In this document: in pieces, positions 1 to 11,639 of the stretch
Position numbering within the stretch: position 1 is the first letter of the stretch
How the letters are laid out: each line of letters opens with the position of its first letter
NCBI RefSeq assembly: GCF_905171765.1
Contig: NC_053389.1
Coordinates: 744,931,146 to 744,995,145 of the forward strand
Direction of reading: 5' to 3'
From: Bufo bufo
Lineage: Eukaryota > Chordata > Amphibia > Anura > Bufonidae
DNA length: 64,000 nucleotides
Made by a program: the position numbers and the translations under genes
Notes under the pieces: model-generated
Seen by the model: the letters and a program-made list of their open reading frames with translations, nothing else
The model's database searches: none
What the model was told of the DNA's origin: nothing

Positions 1-1283
1 CACTGTACCATCCACCTCCAATTCCTCGACACTGGAAGCTCATAGAGCCAAAGCTTTCTCCTGCCGTTTGGTGTTACTCTTGTGTTTTGGGCAGTTTCAC
101 TTAATGGTGCCACGTGGTTGACCTACATTATGAAATGCATGAAAAACATACATTTTATTATAATAGTAATTCCATGTTCGTTAAGAAAAGGACACATCAT
201 ATCTGAATCTTCTGCAAGTCCATCCTGCCCTGTTGCTTTGGGAATGACGTCCCACCAGACTCCAGATATTGAGTTTTTATTCCATTCCATAAAAATTTGT
301 TAAAAGGGGAAATGAAATAAGTGAATTTTTTGTCTGGTGTTTGGCACAGTAATATAACTCTGAATGCTGAGCCCTTTCATTGCTTTATTCCATTAATCAT
401 ACTTTTCTTTATCCTGACTCTGTAGGGTGCTCCAGGTGACTTGCCAGGTACACAAATAACACAGGACAAATACCAATCATTAACGCGGCCACTGAACCTG
501 TAATTTATTGATATCACTTCACTTTTATTTACGAGAAAGAAAAAAAATTCCACTCACGTTCATGCACAAAACTGAAAAGTTCCTTTCTACCGTGAGCCGT
601 GATTAAATAGCTTATCAACTCCAAGGTGGTATTAATGAATTGCAGATGTTGTAAGACGCCTAATTAGCAGATAACAAGTGCGCTGTAATCTTATTTATAC
701 AGAGAGTCCTTTACTTGTGGTGTTAGATATTAACTCTTTCACCATGGCTAATGAAAGCCTTTTATACTGCAACTTTTCTGATTCCCGGATGGAGAGAATT
801 GCCGTAATGAGGTCTCCAGGGCATCTGACATTCTAGACCTAAGTAACATTGTCAGAGAGGAGATGGACTTGATATCTTCTTTTTATTCCCACAATAATTT
901 TACACCTCAGAATCCAATAAGATGGTGGCATCTTCCCTGTAGCTTTATTCCCCGATGTCTTCTTATATCCAGTTATAAGTCTTAGGGGAGCAACAGGTGT
1001 GATGAGGAGTTATATTATTCCCAAGTGGAGAGCCTGTTTCTTGTACGTAGTTGTCTATTAGCATTTTACTTTAAAAAATGAAAATGTACCAGTAATGAAG
1101 ACTGGAGAAGCCAGATGATGATATATTAGTCCACTCCATTGAATTTAAAGAGAAATTACTCATTGACTTGGTATTGAATTTTGCAGAATGAAATAGGAAA
1201 GCAGATCTCAGAGCATCAAGGGTCATCAGCCAATCAGAATTGTGAAGTTCAAAATGACAACTGCTGGATTCCATATTGTGTGC
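1..1283. other. Unassigned AT-rich DNA, no gene seen
   Basis: I recognise no coding region, RNA gene or mobile element here. Open frames are short and resemble no protein family I know. The stretch around 600-730 has a mixed composition with intact homeobox-like ATTA cores and could be a conserved non-coding segment, but one sequence cannot show this. The right limit is the TTAA that begins the first MITE. Confidence 0.5.
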
Positions 1284-3003
1284 TTAACCCCTTAAAGGGA
1301 ACCTGTCACTGGTTTTATGGTGTCCTAACTAAGGGCAACATAAATAAGTGACTGATTCTCTTAGCAAAATGCTGGGTCACTTTCTTTAATTGACCCAGTC
1401 AATCTGCCAACATCTTGTATTGAAAAGCTCCAGCTCATAATGATGAGTCCAGAATTTTCATGAGCTCCTGACTCTCCCCGCCCACCTGCTGCTGATTGAC
1501 AGTTATTTTCCATATGAATTAGCAGCAGGTGGGCAGGGGAGTGGCTATAGCTCTGAATTAAAAAAACGCTGGACTTACTGACATCACGCTGGACTCAAAT
1601 CAGCTCATTAGCATGCGGCATCTTTGTGTGTATATTATGAGGTAACCATCTGTCACACCAGTAAGTGAATACATCTAAAGTACTTTTTAGTAGTTAATGG
1701 TTGTATATAATTAGTTAGATTATAATCAGATATCCATATGACAGGTTCCCTTTAAGGACCTTGGGATTTTTCATTTTTACGTTTTCGTTTTTTCACTCCC
1801 CGCCTTCCCATAGTCCTAACTTATTTATTTTTCCATTCACATAGGGCTTATTTTTTGCGGGACAAGTTGTACTTTCTAATGGCACCATTTACGGTTGCAT
1901 ACCATGTAGTATGGAGCGGGGAAAAAATTCCAAATGGGGTAGAATTGGGAAAAAAGACAAATTCTAATAAAGTTTTTTTTTTTTTTTTTTTACACTGTAC
2001 ACTATGCGGTAAAATTGACCTGTTATCTTCATTCTCCAGGTCAGTACGGTTCCAACGATACCACACATAATTTTTCTTGCGTTTTAATACTGAAAAATAA
2101 TAATAATTCTTTGAGAAAAAATTTTCATATTCTGACCCCTATAACTTTTTTGGAGCTATGTGTAAGGGGCTGTGTGAGGGCTCATTTTTTGCAGGATGAT
2201 CTGTTCTTTTCAGTGATAATTATTTTAAGTGTGTGCGACTTTTTGATCACTTTTTATAAAAAAAATTATTGGGTAGTTAAAGTGACAAAAAATGGTAAAT
2301 TGGCTGTTTTTATTTTTTTCCCGCTACGCCATTTTCCATATGCTATTAATATTGTTAGATTTTAATAGTATGGGCATTTTCGCATACGGCGATGCCCATG
2401 ATGTTTATTTTTTTTATTGGTTAAGTATTTTTATTTTAATAAAAATGTTATTTTTATTTTAAGAAAAGGGTGGTGATTTGAACTTTTATTTTTTTGTAAT
2501 TTTCTTTTATATTTGTAAAAAAAATATAAACTTATTTTTTTACTTTAAGTAAATCATTCAATTGCCCATAGTATTCAGTGATGTCTAAATAGCCATCATT
2601 AAAGACTTCATTTGCACTACAGTATATCAATACAAGACTGCCACCTAGTGGCCTGTATTGATATATACATCTATTGACTTTGAAGCCGGCTTGAGGCTTC
2701 GGTCATTTAGACAGGTAACAGGTCCCTCGATCTCAGCCGGGGAACGCTGTTACCGGACCGGAAGTGCGCGACTTCCGTTTCTGGTCTGCGCAGATGCCGT
2801 GGTCACATTTGACCACGGCATCTGAAAGGTAAGATTGTAAGCGTTCAGCCTTATGGCTGATCGCATACATGTGCCGCGGTTCTCTGCTATTTAAAATAGC
2901 AGATACCCCGCTGCTAAGGTGCCCGCTGCATGCGCGAGCGGGCGCCATGTTTACGGATCGTACCCATGACATACAGGTACGTCATGGGTCCTTAAGGGGT
3001 TAA
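1284..3003. mobile_element. TTAA-flanked non-autonomous DNA transposon (outer MITE)
   Basis: The element is bounded by TTAA at 1284-1287 and 3000-3003. The inverted ends read CCCCTTAAGGACC on the left and GGTCCTTAAGGGG on the right. It encodes no protein; the interior is T-rich on the left and GC-richer on the right, with short internal inverted repeats (for example the GCCGTGGTCACAT/GACCACGGC pair near 2793-2820). TTAA duplication suggests mobilisation by a piggyBac-type transposase, which is inference from the target site only. A second TTAA MITE is nested just inside its left end. Without that insert the element is about 1.26 kb. Confidence 0.8.
1292..1755. mobile_element. Nested TTAA-flanked MITE
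   Basis: TTAA sits at 1292-1295 and 1752-1755, with inverted ends AAAGGGAACCTGTCA / TGACAGGTTCCCTTT. The element is about 460 bp, non-coding and partly self-complementary (CCACCTGCTGCT at 1480-1493 pairs with AGCAGCAGGTGG near 1522-1533). It lies in the TTAA of the outer element's left terminal repeat, so it is the younger insertion. Confidence 0.85.
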
Positions 3004-5182
3004 AATCCACTTCTCTTTACCTACGTAGATAGTATGCAGTGGTTTTGTAGGAAAGATTGAAGGTGTTATCTGTTTTTTACTAATTTTCTTCTTGCATGAC
3101 TCCCTTAAAAGAAGCTGATCAATTGGTTTCCCTTTGCTCAAATTCTCAGTGGTCAGCTTTAATGTGCAGAAGAACTAGAATCTGGGGGGTTTTATTTCTC
3201 CTTGTGGAGAGTGCCTAGTAGGTGTAAGGAGTCTTATAGGCCAGGCAATGCTCCTCTTAGAAAAAGGGCCTTTAGGATTATAACTAAGCCAGTATTTCAT
3301 CTGCAGACAGCTTTTTCAAGGAGCACACCAAATAGAATAGGTTTAACTGGGCCTTTGCTGGGATCCACGTTAAGAATCTTTTTGAACAAGAACAAGAGGT
3401 AATTATTTATTTCCCCTACATTGCCTCTATGGGGGAATGGAGGCATTACAAGGGGCATTTGTTGGCATGTTGGGTTCTTCACTCTTTGCGCCTGCTCTCT
3501 GCTATGGTTAATTGTTGGAGGACCCTTACTAAGGATTTTGGTTGCAGGCAACCATTATACAACCACAATTTAGTGCTTATATTATGGCTGCAGCACCCTT
3601 AACCCCTCCCCCCCATAGTTCTTGACTTGGTTGACAATAGGGTTCTCTATAATTATTTATGTTAGCACCGGTAGAACATTGGGGGGAGGGGTGTCCAAGT
3701 GTTGTATTATGACTATAGGGAGGAAGGGAGTCAGATAGAATCAAAAGGGATCTATAAGTAATATTCCTTGCATTTGGATTTTGTACTTTTACTACAAGTA
3801 TATGATGAGGTATGTTAATGTTGTAGTGTGAATTCAAAGATCTGACATAGCTAGCTGACATATACATAGTGCGAGTGACATTGTATTTTTCAGATTGCTC
3901 AGTCTGAACCCTTTTTTTCCTATCTGCTAATATATTCCACTGTACAGCTGGAACGTCATGCCGCCATGCTTCATTGCTCAGACGTACATCATCTGAAAAT
4001 TAATGATTTCCATATCTGCACCGTTCTCCTCACTGAGCCATTAATCCTGTACTTTGTCACTAGATGGTTGAGTCCCATATGTATTATTTTGCACCTATTT
4101 GCATTAAGCCACTATGGGTACACAAAGCTGCCTATTAAGAAAATCATGGTAAATTATTCATTAATCGCAGTCTGCCAACTATACCCTCTTGCGAATTTTC
4201 GATAACGCAGATGGATTAAATGCAGTAAACAATTTTACACCTTGAGGGACTTATGATGATGAATAGGGACATGATACCAAGAGGACCCCACACTTTCACA
4301 TTACAAACACTAAACTACTTAGATTAGCTTGAAATATACGGTGTGCGAGCAGGAAACCAGCCAACAATGACTCTCTATGAACAGTACTTATATTCCCTAC
4401 AAAATATACCATAGCCCAACATTTCAAAGACTACTCATTGAAGCTGGTGCTGTTTGGTATGACCCTTACCTGCATGAAAGGGAGATTTAAAAAAATCAGA
4501 TTTATTTTTTATTTTTCCAGAAACAGTGCAACTCTTATAGGCAGTGCCTGGCATTGCGCTTAGCCCGATTCAATGGAATGTTTTGTGTCCACTGGGATGT
4601 CCCCTTGGAGGAACATCCATCTGGACTTAGATATCTGTCCTTCTCTCTCCAATAAACCATTATATCAAGACATAAGGACATCTTTGTTCATACTAATGTA
4701 TACAGAAAGCACTCTGATGTATAACAAGTCTAATGGTGGGTTCTATAGGTTGATATAAAGAGGGCTCAAATAACTGAGCTCACAAGTCCTAATATGCATC
4801 CACCTTGGGCAGTGATGACCTGTATAGGTGACTTTATGGATTAGTCTGTTGCTAACCATAGCTGTCCATGGATATATTTTCTCCACTGAGATCACATATT
4901 TGGATAAGGGCATATAAAAACCTTCTCTGAGAGTACAGGTCTTTTATGGAGAGACTATGCTAGTATAGGGAGTGTTCCAAGCAATTGCTTCCTGGGAAAA
5001 AGTTTGCAAATGACCTCTTCAAAAGAAAGAAAACTATCTCCCTAGTGCCATCTATGGGAAGCAACCTGTAAATAGTACTAGAGAGACAGATTTATTCCTT
5101 GTGGAGAGCTACATGTTAAGAAATGTTAACAAATAGAGCCTCCTCAATATTATCTCCACCAAAAATCTAATATAGACCTTAC
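3004..5182. other. Unassigned DNA, no gene seen
   Basis: No recognisable coding region. The block 4515-4600 resembles the core of a frog repeat also present at 55690-55800 (both carry CAGAAACAGTGC followed by similar sequence), so part of this stretch is probably an old MITE fragment. The segment 3890-4230 looks more complex and unique, with several ATTA/TTAAT cores, and is a candidate conserved non-coding element. Neither assignment is proved here. Confidence 0.45.
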
Positions 5183-5552
5183 CTAAATGGGGTATTCCTG
5201 TTTTGGCAAGTTATCTCCTATCCATTGTATAGAACATAACTATTAGATCATGGGAGTTGTACCACTGGGACCCCCAATGATGACAAGAATGGGGACCTCC
5301 TACCCCTCTGGTCCCCTGAAATGAACAGAGCGGCAGTTTGAGCATGTGCACTGCCGCTCCATTCATCTCTATGAAAGTTCCAAAAATATTCAAGCACTGT
5401 ACTAGTCTATTGCTGAAATTTCCATAGAGCAATGTGCATGCCCAAACTGCCTTTTCCTTCATTTCAGGGGGTCTCCAAGGGGTCTTGCCTCCCCATGCTC
5501 GATCTAATAGTTATTACATATCCTGTGAATCACAACTAGAATACCCCTTTAA
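5183..5552. mobile_element. Degenerate TTAA-type MITE
   Basis: Left end ATGGGGTATTCCTG follows CTAA at 5183-5186; right end CTAGAATACCCCTTTAA ends at 5552. The ends are imperfect inverted repeats of the GGGGTATTC type and the interior is non-coding. The left target base has probably mutated from TTAA. It shares its right TTAA with the next MITE, so the two are directly abutted. Confidence 0.65.
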
Positions 5553-5909
5553 AGGGGCTTTCCAGTAATAATTCCTTGCTCCCCACCTCTCAGGTCATCT
5601 GCACTGCCTCTGCCATGCCCATGTTCTGGTCCCCAGAATGTTTACATCCGGCTATGCATGGCCATGGTCACATACTCCTCTGCAGCCAATGACTAGCTTC
5701 AGAGGTGACTTGCTGCTTGGGGCCACATCACCACTGAAGCCAGTTATTGGCTGCAGTGGAGCATGTGACCATAACCATGTATCGCCGGGAACCACACCAT
5801 AGAGATAGCAGAGGCAGAGCGGTGGACCGGAGCAGCAGGGAACAGGTAAGTATAGGGGAAGGCTGAAGCCATTGAATAAAATGTAATTATCACTGGAAAA
5901 CTCCATTAA
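5549..5909. mobile_element. TTAA-flanked MITE
   Basis: TTAA occurs at 5549-5552 and 5906-5909. Ends are AAGGGGCTTTCCAGTAAT on the left and the related inverse of GGAGTTTTCCAGTGATAAT on the right. The interior is non-coding and partly palindromic (GGCCATGGTCACATACTC near 5668 pairs with GAGCATGTGACCAT near 5759). It is adjacent to another MITE that used the same TTAA. Confidence 0.75.
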
Positions 5910-7198
5910 ATCTAACTGGAGAAACCCTTGAAATATTAAAAACTCATATCTCTGACAACTAGACAGCTAGATTGTAACCATCATCCTTTTGTCAAATGAA
6001 ATCTGGAAATAGATGTCTGATTAGTTGCTAAGGCAACTCCTTTTGTTTTACAGTTACCCCATGGAACGGTACAGACTTTGTGACAAATAACCCTGAGTGA
6101 ACACAAACTACATGTGTATGCCGCTAAATATCTCAATTTTGGGGGAAAGGGGCAAAGGTATAGAGAAAGGTTACAATAAGGAGGACTTCTCCTTTAATTC
6201 TGTAAGGGATCTGCGCGCTGCCTGTGCTTGTACAACACTTGGCCTTTTCCTCATTTCGTATACATAGCCTGATAGATTTGGTTTCTGCTCCAATAACCTT
6301 AATTTGTGTTCTGCAACATGTTATCAGTCTCTCTCTGTGTAAATGCCTTAAAAGATGAACGCGTAAATATTGTTCTGCTTTCGTGAGCAAGCCATTAATG
6401 GCGTTTAAAACACGTCTCAGAGGCCGAAAAGGGACAATTTGATGTTTATAGCATTTTTGGGTAACCACAGTTATAATCCCATAACACTATCTACTACAAG
6501 CAGCCATCAGATGCCTGAGGATTTCTTGCTAACAAAGGCAAAAGTGCAGGTAATATTTTGCAGCCATGACTTGATTTAAAGAGACAGAAATATTATGTGA
6601 TAAAAATGATTTTTTTTCTCGGTACAATGACACCAGTACATAAATAAGCAGAGGCACGGCATCAAGCTCTTGGGCCCCCAATAGAGGATCTGTAGCATGG
6701 CACAGGCCACTTATAATACTGATGTGTGCCAAACTGGATTTTGAGGTTGCTCAGGACCCAAATGCAACTGCAACCATTGCACCTCCGGTATATAAAACAC
6801 TTTGCTTGATATACTGTATTTAGTGAGAGTTTTTTTTTTTTTTTTTGCTGCATTAGATTGATTGTTTGTGGTACTACAACTTGTAGTAAGCTTGGTTCTT
6901 TTACCGTAGCTACCGTATATACTGTAGTAAGGGCTGTATGGCATCAACAGATTATATGAAAGATTTTCTGAACAATTATTGGTCAGATGGCCATTTACAC
7001 ACACATATCTTTTGTTATACACAGCAACTATTTGTCTGATTGGACAGATAATCTGTTGGTGTAATACAAGCCTAAACTGAGAGCTATTATCTATGTAGTA
7101 AGCATGGATCTACTACTGCTTTTGAGTAGTAAACCTGGTTCTGGCATTTTACTTATTTATTGAGTTTAAAGGTTGTGTTATTATATGTAGTAAGCTTG
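5910..7198. other. Unassigned DNA, candidate non-coding conserved block
   Basis: No gene or clear transposon is visible. The section 6230-6470 is complex, keeps several CpG sites (CGTAAATATTG, GGCGTTTAAAACACGTC) and has no repeat structure, which makes it a candidate regulatory element. A poly-T tract lies at 6829-6846. A TTGTAGTAAGC-like phrase recurs around 6889, 7095 and 7187, hinting at an old repeat leading into the minisatellite that follows. Confidence 0.4.
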
Positions 7199-7558
7199 GT
7201 TTTGAGCAAATTGGGCTTCGGATCATAGATTCCTTTCCTTGGTTTTGGGCAAATCAGGCTTCAGATGATAGATTCTATTGCTTTCCTTGGTTTTGGGCGA
7301 ATCGGGCTTCGGATCATAGATTCCTTTCCTTTGCTTGGTTTTGGGCGAATCGGGCTTTGGATCATAGATTCCTTTCCTTGGTTTTGGGCGAATCGGGCTT
7401 TGGATCATAGATTCCTTTACTTTCCTTGGTTTTGGGCGAATCGGGCTTTGGATCATAGATTCCTTTCCTTGGTTTTGGGCGAATCAGGCTTTGGATCATA
7501 TATTCCTTTCCTTGGGTTTGGGCGAATCGGGCTTCGGATCATAGATTTCTTCTCTGAT
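7199..7558. repeat. Minisatellite, 43/48-bp units, about 8 copies
   Basis: Eight head-to-tail copies share the core GGGCGAATCGGGCTT followed by TGGATCATAGATTCC and a variable CTTTCCTTGG tail. Units are 43 bp, or 48 bp when a 5-bp TTTAC/TTTGC-like insertion is present. The 43/48 types alternate partway through the array. The open frames across it on both strands simply translate the repeat and should not be taken as proteins. Confidence 0.9.
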
Positions 7559-7593
7559 TTTAATGCTGTCTCTGTACAGCAATGAAATGTATG

Positions 7594-7834
7594 TGCTGCG
7601 CGTAGACAAAATACGTATCGCCCAAAGTCGCGTGAGACTTTGGTGAATTAATTCAGTATTCATATCTGCATCTTTAAAAACCAAGGAATCTGAAGTTGGG
7701 TTTGGTACTGAGGTCTGGTACCAAACCCGACTTCGGATTCCTATTTTAAAATGTTTTAAAGATGCAGATAGGAACACCGAATAAATTCACCATAGTCTCG
7801 CACGACTTTGGACGATACAAATTTTACGTGCAGC
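7594..7834. repeat. Imperfect palindrome beside the minisatellite
   Basis: Two arms of roughly 115 bp pair around a centre near 7714. TTTAAAAACCAAGGAATCTG on the left faces CGGATTCCTATTTTAAA on the right, and GACTTTGGTGAATT faces AATTCACCATAGTC. The arm core ACCCGACTTCGGATTCC resembles the minisatellite unit (GGGCTTCGGATC), so the array may have arisen from one arm of this foldback. Confidence 0.6.
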
Positions 7835-8007
7835 CCATACATTTTAATACAGCATTAAAATCAATGTTACTTGCTGTGTCAAGTAATTTTAAGACTTTGG
7901 ACTGGACATTCTTTATATAACCCAGGTATGACGGTATCTTTGTTCATCCCCTGGTAAAAGATTTATTGTGGTGCTCTTGAGCAAAGGTTAAAAATCTATA
8001 TTACTGC

Positions 8008-8333
8008 CAGGGTTGCCAACCATCCAGAAATTCCTGGACAGTCTGTAAAAATAGGTGACTTTTTTCCAATGTCCGTGAAAAACATTAGATGTGTCCGTGA
8101 TTTTTTGGGAGGTTGGTGGTAAGTGAGCCGGTAATTTTGATTGTTATTCTCAGCATTACAAACTTCACAGTAAACATCGGTAATGTGTTCAGCATTAATA
8201 CCTGACCTATAGACATGCATTGCTTATAATCTATTTTTCATTATAGTTTTCCAATTTGTCCATAAAAATGTTGGCTGTCCATGATTTTTGGATAAATTGT
8301 TCAGAAAAAATAAAAATTTAGATTGGCAACGCG
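8008..8333. mobile_element. Probable degenerate MITE with CAGGGTTGCCAACC end
   Basis: The left end CAGGGTTGCCAACCATCC is matched by a weaker inverse end AGATTGGCAACGC on the right. Internal TTTTTGGGAGGTTGGTGG and GTCCATGATTTTTGGAT phrases look like decayed subterminal repeats. I could not find matching target duplications, so the right boundary is uncertain. It encodes nothing. Confidence 0.45.
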
Positions 8334-8479
8334 GATCACAGCCCACAATCTAAACAGCACTTCAGAGGCATATCTTATTGCACGTGTGCCTTGGTACAAA
8401 AGCTATCAGACCACCACCAAACCAGCACTAACAATACTTCTTCCTATGACATCACCCTCGCACTAGTACAAACAGCAGT

Positions 8480-8765
8480 GATTGTTTGTCCGCTTTTTTT
8501 AACCTCGTGTCCTCTCTCTTCCTGAAACTGAATCTTTCAAAAACTGAACTACCTGAGTTTTCTCCATCTACTAGCCTACCTGAACCTGATATGTAACTCT
8601 CAGTGTGTGGCACAACCATAACTCCTAAGCAGCATGCCCACTGTCTTGGTATCATGTTAATGCTAATGTTTCCTTCACCCTCTATTCAATCATTTTCTCT
8701 CTCATGCCACCTGCACTTCAAAGACGTCTTTGCTCTGCTGAGTATGCTATACTAAGTGGACTTCT
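8480..8765 (+). pseudogene. L2/CR1-like LINE reverse-transcriptase remnant
   Basis: In one forward frame, with a single stop, the translation contains LKLNLSKTEL followed downstream by HCLGIMLM and SCHLHFKDVF. The NxxKTE motif followed by an LGIxxD-like stretch is typical of the thumb/connection part of jockey-superfamily (L2, CR1, Rex) ORF2 proteins. The fragment is under 100 residues, has no start, and is probably a 5'- and 3'-truncated relic. The same class of LINE also appears at 23.6-24.6 kb. I would not assign the exact clade. Confidence 0.55.
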
Positions 8766-8778
8766 GAAAGAGTGGAGC

Positions 8779-9574
8779 TTAAAGGGAATCTGTCACTAGC
8801 AATTTACCAATTTTTTTTTTCATGAATCCATGTTTAACAGAGTACCTTTTTTCCATCTGTCTGATTCTTTTGATTGTCAGTCTTGTCATTTCATCAAAAA
8901 CTCGATTCTTATGATATGTAAATGACGCTGTAAGGAGCCCAGAGGGGCGTTCTTCTTTCTCCACGGTGCCCAGGAACGCCCCTCTGAAGTGCCGTGCCCG
9001 GCAAAATTTGAAAACTAATAACGCCTCCAAGTTCATCTAAATCGCCTCCCAGAGGCGCGGCTAAGTGCTCAACAACGCCCCCTCCTCAGCGCCGCGCTCT
9101 GCGGCAAACACCCCGATCCTCCTCTCGCCGGCATCCCAAATCCCACGCAGGTGAAGTGCCGGCGATTGCCTGCGCTATGATGAGACGAGTGACGGCACTG
9201 CGCCTGCGCGGGATTTGGGATGCCGGCGAGAGGAGGATCGGGGTGTTTGCCGCAGAGCGCGGCGCTGAGGAGGGGGGGTGTTGAGCACTTAGCCGCGCCT
9301 CTGGGAGGCGATTTAGATGAACTTGGAGGCGTTATTAGTTTTAAAATTTTGCCGGGCACGGCACTTCAGAGGGGCGTTCCTGGGCACCGTGGAGAAAGAA
9401 GAACGCCCCTCTGGGCTCCTTACAGCGTCATTTACATATCATAAGAATCGAGTTTTTGAAGAAATGACAAGACTGACAATCAAAAGAATCAGACAGATGG
9501 AAAAAAGGTACTCTGTTAAACATGGATTCATGAAAAAAAAAAAAGGTAAATTGCTAGTGACAGATTCCCTTTAA
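8779..9574. mobile_element. TTAA MITE that is an almost perfect 0.8-kb palindrome
   Basis: TTAA occurs at 8779-8782 and 9571-9574, with ends AAAGGGAATCTGTCACTAG and its inverse. The two halves (about 390 bp each) are near-identical inverted copies around a centre near 9175, so both strands show the same 85-codon open frame with only two or three differences. That mirrored frame is a by-product of the palindrome, not evidence for a gene. High arm similarity implies a fairly recent insertion or ongoing arm homogenisation. Confidence 0.9.
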
Positions 9575-9639
9575 AGAACCGCAGTTTAAGACAAGAAGCA
9601 AGAAACTAAAGTTTGATAGATTTTCCTTTTATGTTGTTT

Positions 9640-10662
9640 GCTTGATTTTAGCAATTTCTCCAGTTTCAGCAGACATGGGTCTAAATCTATACTCATATTT
9701 ACTGTTTTATTTCTTTTCTGTTCATCCCCATTTAAACATGTGCTCAATGGCCAGTGCTACTAAGTGTGTGTCTTGTGCAATGTATGCATGCCTTGAAGAG
9801 CCATTTGAGGGTGAATACATTTGCACTAGATGCAAGCATGTTACATATTTGGAAGCACAGATCTTGGATCTAAATCGGCAGCTTGCAATACTTAGGGGCA
9901 TTGCTGACCTGGCTAAAGGCTTAGACCTCATTGTGCAGGAACTGACTGGGGTCAGTGAAATGGAGGTGGGTGGATGAGGGCAAGATCAAGACTATCGGGT
10001 CAGTAGTTGGGTTAATGTAGAAAGAAGGGGTAGAGGCCAAAGTTCCAGGGAGGCTAGCCCTGAGCTGGAATTCCCTAGCAAATATGCTGCATGGTGTTTC
10101 TCCTAGCAACGAGGAGAGTGACTGCTGCAGGAAGGATGGGAAAAGGTGTGCAGCAAAGGTCAGGCAGAAGCTGGTGGTAAGGTACTCTATTATTAGGTGG
10201 ACATACAGGGTCATCTGTCACTGAGACCGAGAATGTGTTGTCTTCTGGGTGCTTAGGTTTTGCATATTGCGGATCAGATTGACAGATTGCTGAGTGGGGC
10301 TGGGGAAGACCCGGCAGTCATGGTACACCTTGGCACCAATGACAAAGTCAGGGGGAGATGGAAGGTCCTTAAAAATGATTTTAGGGAACTAAGAAAGAAG
10401 CTTGAGTCCAAGACCTCCAAGGTAGTGTTTTCAGAAATTCTACAAGTTCCATGAGCATTATTAGAGAGAGAACAGGAGCTTAGGGAGTTTAATAAGTGGC
10501 TCAGAACCTGATGTGGAAAGGAAGGGTGTGGGGTTCATGGAGAACTGGTCTGACTACTCTGTCGGCTACAGGTTCTACAGTAGGGGCGAGCTGCACCTTA
10601 ATGGGGAGGGTACAGCTGCTCTGGGGGAAAGAATGGTTAGACGGCTGGAGGAGATTTTAAAC
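9640..10662 (+). pseudogene. CR1-like LINE ORF1 (zinc knuckle, coiled coil, SGNH esterase), broken
   Basis: ORF1 proteins of CR1-type LINEs bind element RNA and many carry a lipase-like SGNH domain. Here a forward frame at 9642-9977 gives a C-x2-C...C-x2-C finger (CVSCAMYACLEE...CTRC) followed by a leucine-rich stretch (LEAQILDLNRQLAILRG) likely to form a coiled coil. After frameshifts, 10260-10454 gives VMVHLGTNDK, the esterase HxGTND block, then VVFSEILQVP. Near 10570-10660 another frame gives ELHLNGEGTAALGERMVRRL, matching the family's conserved C-terminus. At least two frame changes and stops make it non-functional. Confidence 0.75.
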
Positions 10663-10906
10663 TAGGATCTGGGGGAGGGAGGCGGGTCATACTAATAAGG
10701 AGCTAGATGGTGTAGATAGAGAGTGGAATATAGGAGGGGACAGTGGGATTTAGTGGGTGCTGGGGTTAGGGAGGAAAGTAGGGAGAAGACTGGGCAGAAC
10801 TGTACACTGATGAAAAATAGAGCTGCTGGTAACAAGAACCTGTTACATACAAACATTAACTAAGGTACCCAAAAATCCCAGATATTCACTTTCTAGGTAA
10901 TAGTAA

Positions 10907-11370
10907 TTTAAAATGTACTTCACAAATGCCAGAAGTCTAGTTAGCAAAATGGGGGAGCTGGAGGCAATGGTACTAGAAGAACACATAGATGTAGTTGGTG
11001 TGGATGAGACATGGGTGGACTCTTCACATGACTGGGTTGTTAATATTCAGGGTTTTACACTATTTAGGAAAAAAAGGGTCAATAGAAAAGGTGGTGGTGT
11101 GTGCCTGTATATGAGGAGTAAACTGAAGACAAGTGTGAAAGAGACAATTGTGGGTGCGGGTGGTGAGGATGTTGAAACCTTGTAGGTGGAAGTTCAAAGT
11201 GATATAAACACTAAAAATTAATACTTTATGTAATCTACAGACCCCCTAACATCACAGAGGAAATAGAAGCTCAACTGTATAACCAAGTAGATCAAGCGGC
11301 ACAGGCTGGTTCAATGGTCATAATTTGAGATTTTAACTTCCCAGACATTGGGGTTTTGGTTCTGCCTTAA
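10907..11370 (+). pseudogene. CR1-like LINE ORF2 endonuclease fragment
   Basis: The frame at 10913-11185 begins YFTNARSLVSKMGELEAMV and continues with VVGVDETWVDSSHDW and KGGGVCLYMRS. These are the N-terminal blocks of the exonuclease-endonuclease-phosphatase domain that nicks target DNA in CR1/L2/jockey LINEs, including the catalytic ETW glutamate. After a stop, further blocks continue to about 11350 (IxDFNFPDIG, the DFN motif). No reverse transcriptase follows. Confidence 0.8.
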
Positions 11371-11639
11371 CTGCAAAGGGGAGAAGATCCCTCAATTTTG
11401 CGTACATTATAAATATTAATCTGCATCACCTAACGTCTTATAATTGAGATATCTCATAGAGCCCACATATATTACAGTTGACATGGTAAAGTAGATAATA
11501 TAATGTAATAAATACCCACAGAGGCCAAGGTCAAGAATCAGTATGCATGCCAGTAAAGTCATTTATGTTAGACTGAGTAGGATATTAGATTATGAGACAA
11601 TCACTTAATGTATAGTGGCCAAACTGTAACAACCAGGAC
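11371..11639. other. Unassigned AT-rich DNA
   Basis: No coding or repeat structure recognised between the LINE remnant and the Penelope-like region. Confidence 0.4.

Larger units (their letters stand above)
9580..11370 (+). mobile_element. CR1-like LINE, 5' part, 3'-incomplete
   Basis: Remnants of both ORFs of a CR1-type non-LTR retrotransposon occur in the expected order on the forward strand: a zinc-finger/coiled-coil plus esterase ORF1 followed, about 250 bp later, by the apurinic endonuclease start of ORF2. Similarity fades near 11370 inside the endonuclease, and the reverse-transcriptase domain is missing. Since most LINE copies are 5'-truncated, a copy keeping its 5' half implies a later deletion. 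Confidence 0.75.

Noticed and set aside
7223..7585. Repetitive open frames on both strands
   Set aside because: They translate the 43/48-bp minisatellite; unit lengths not always divisible by three and both-strand openness argue against a protein.
8779..9574. Two paralogous small genes on opposite strands
   Set aside because: The mirrored 85-codon frames are the two arms of a palindromic MITE and extend through its TTAA end.
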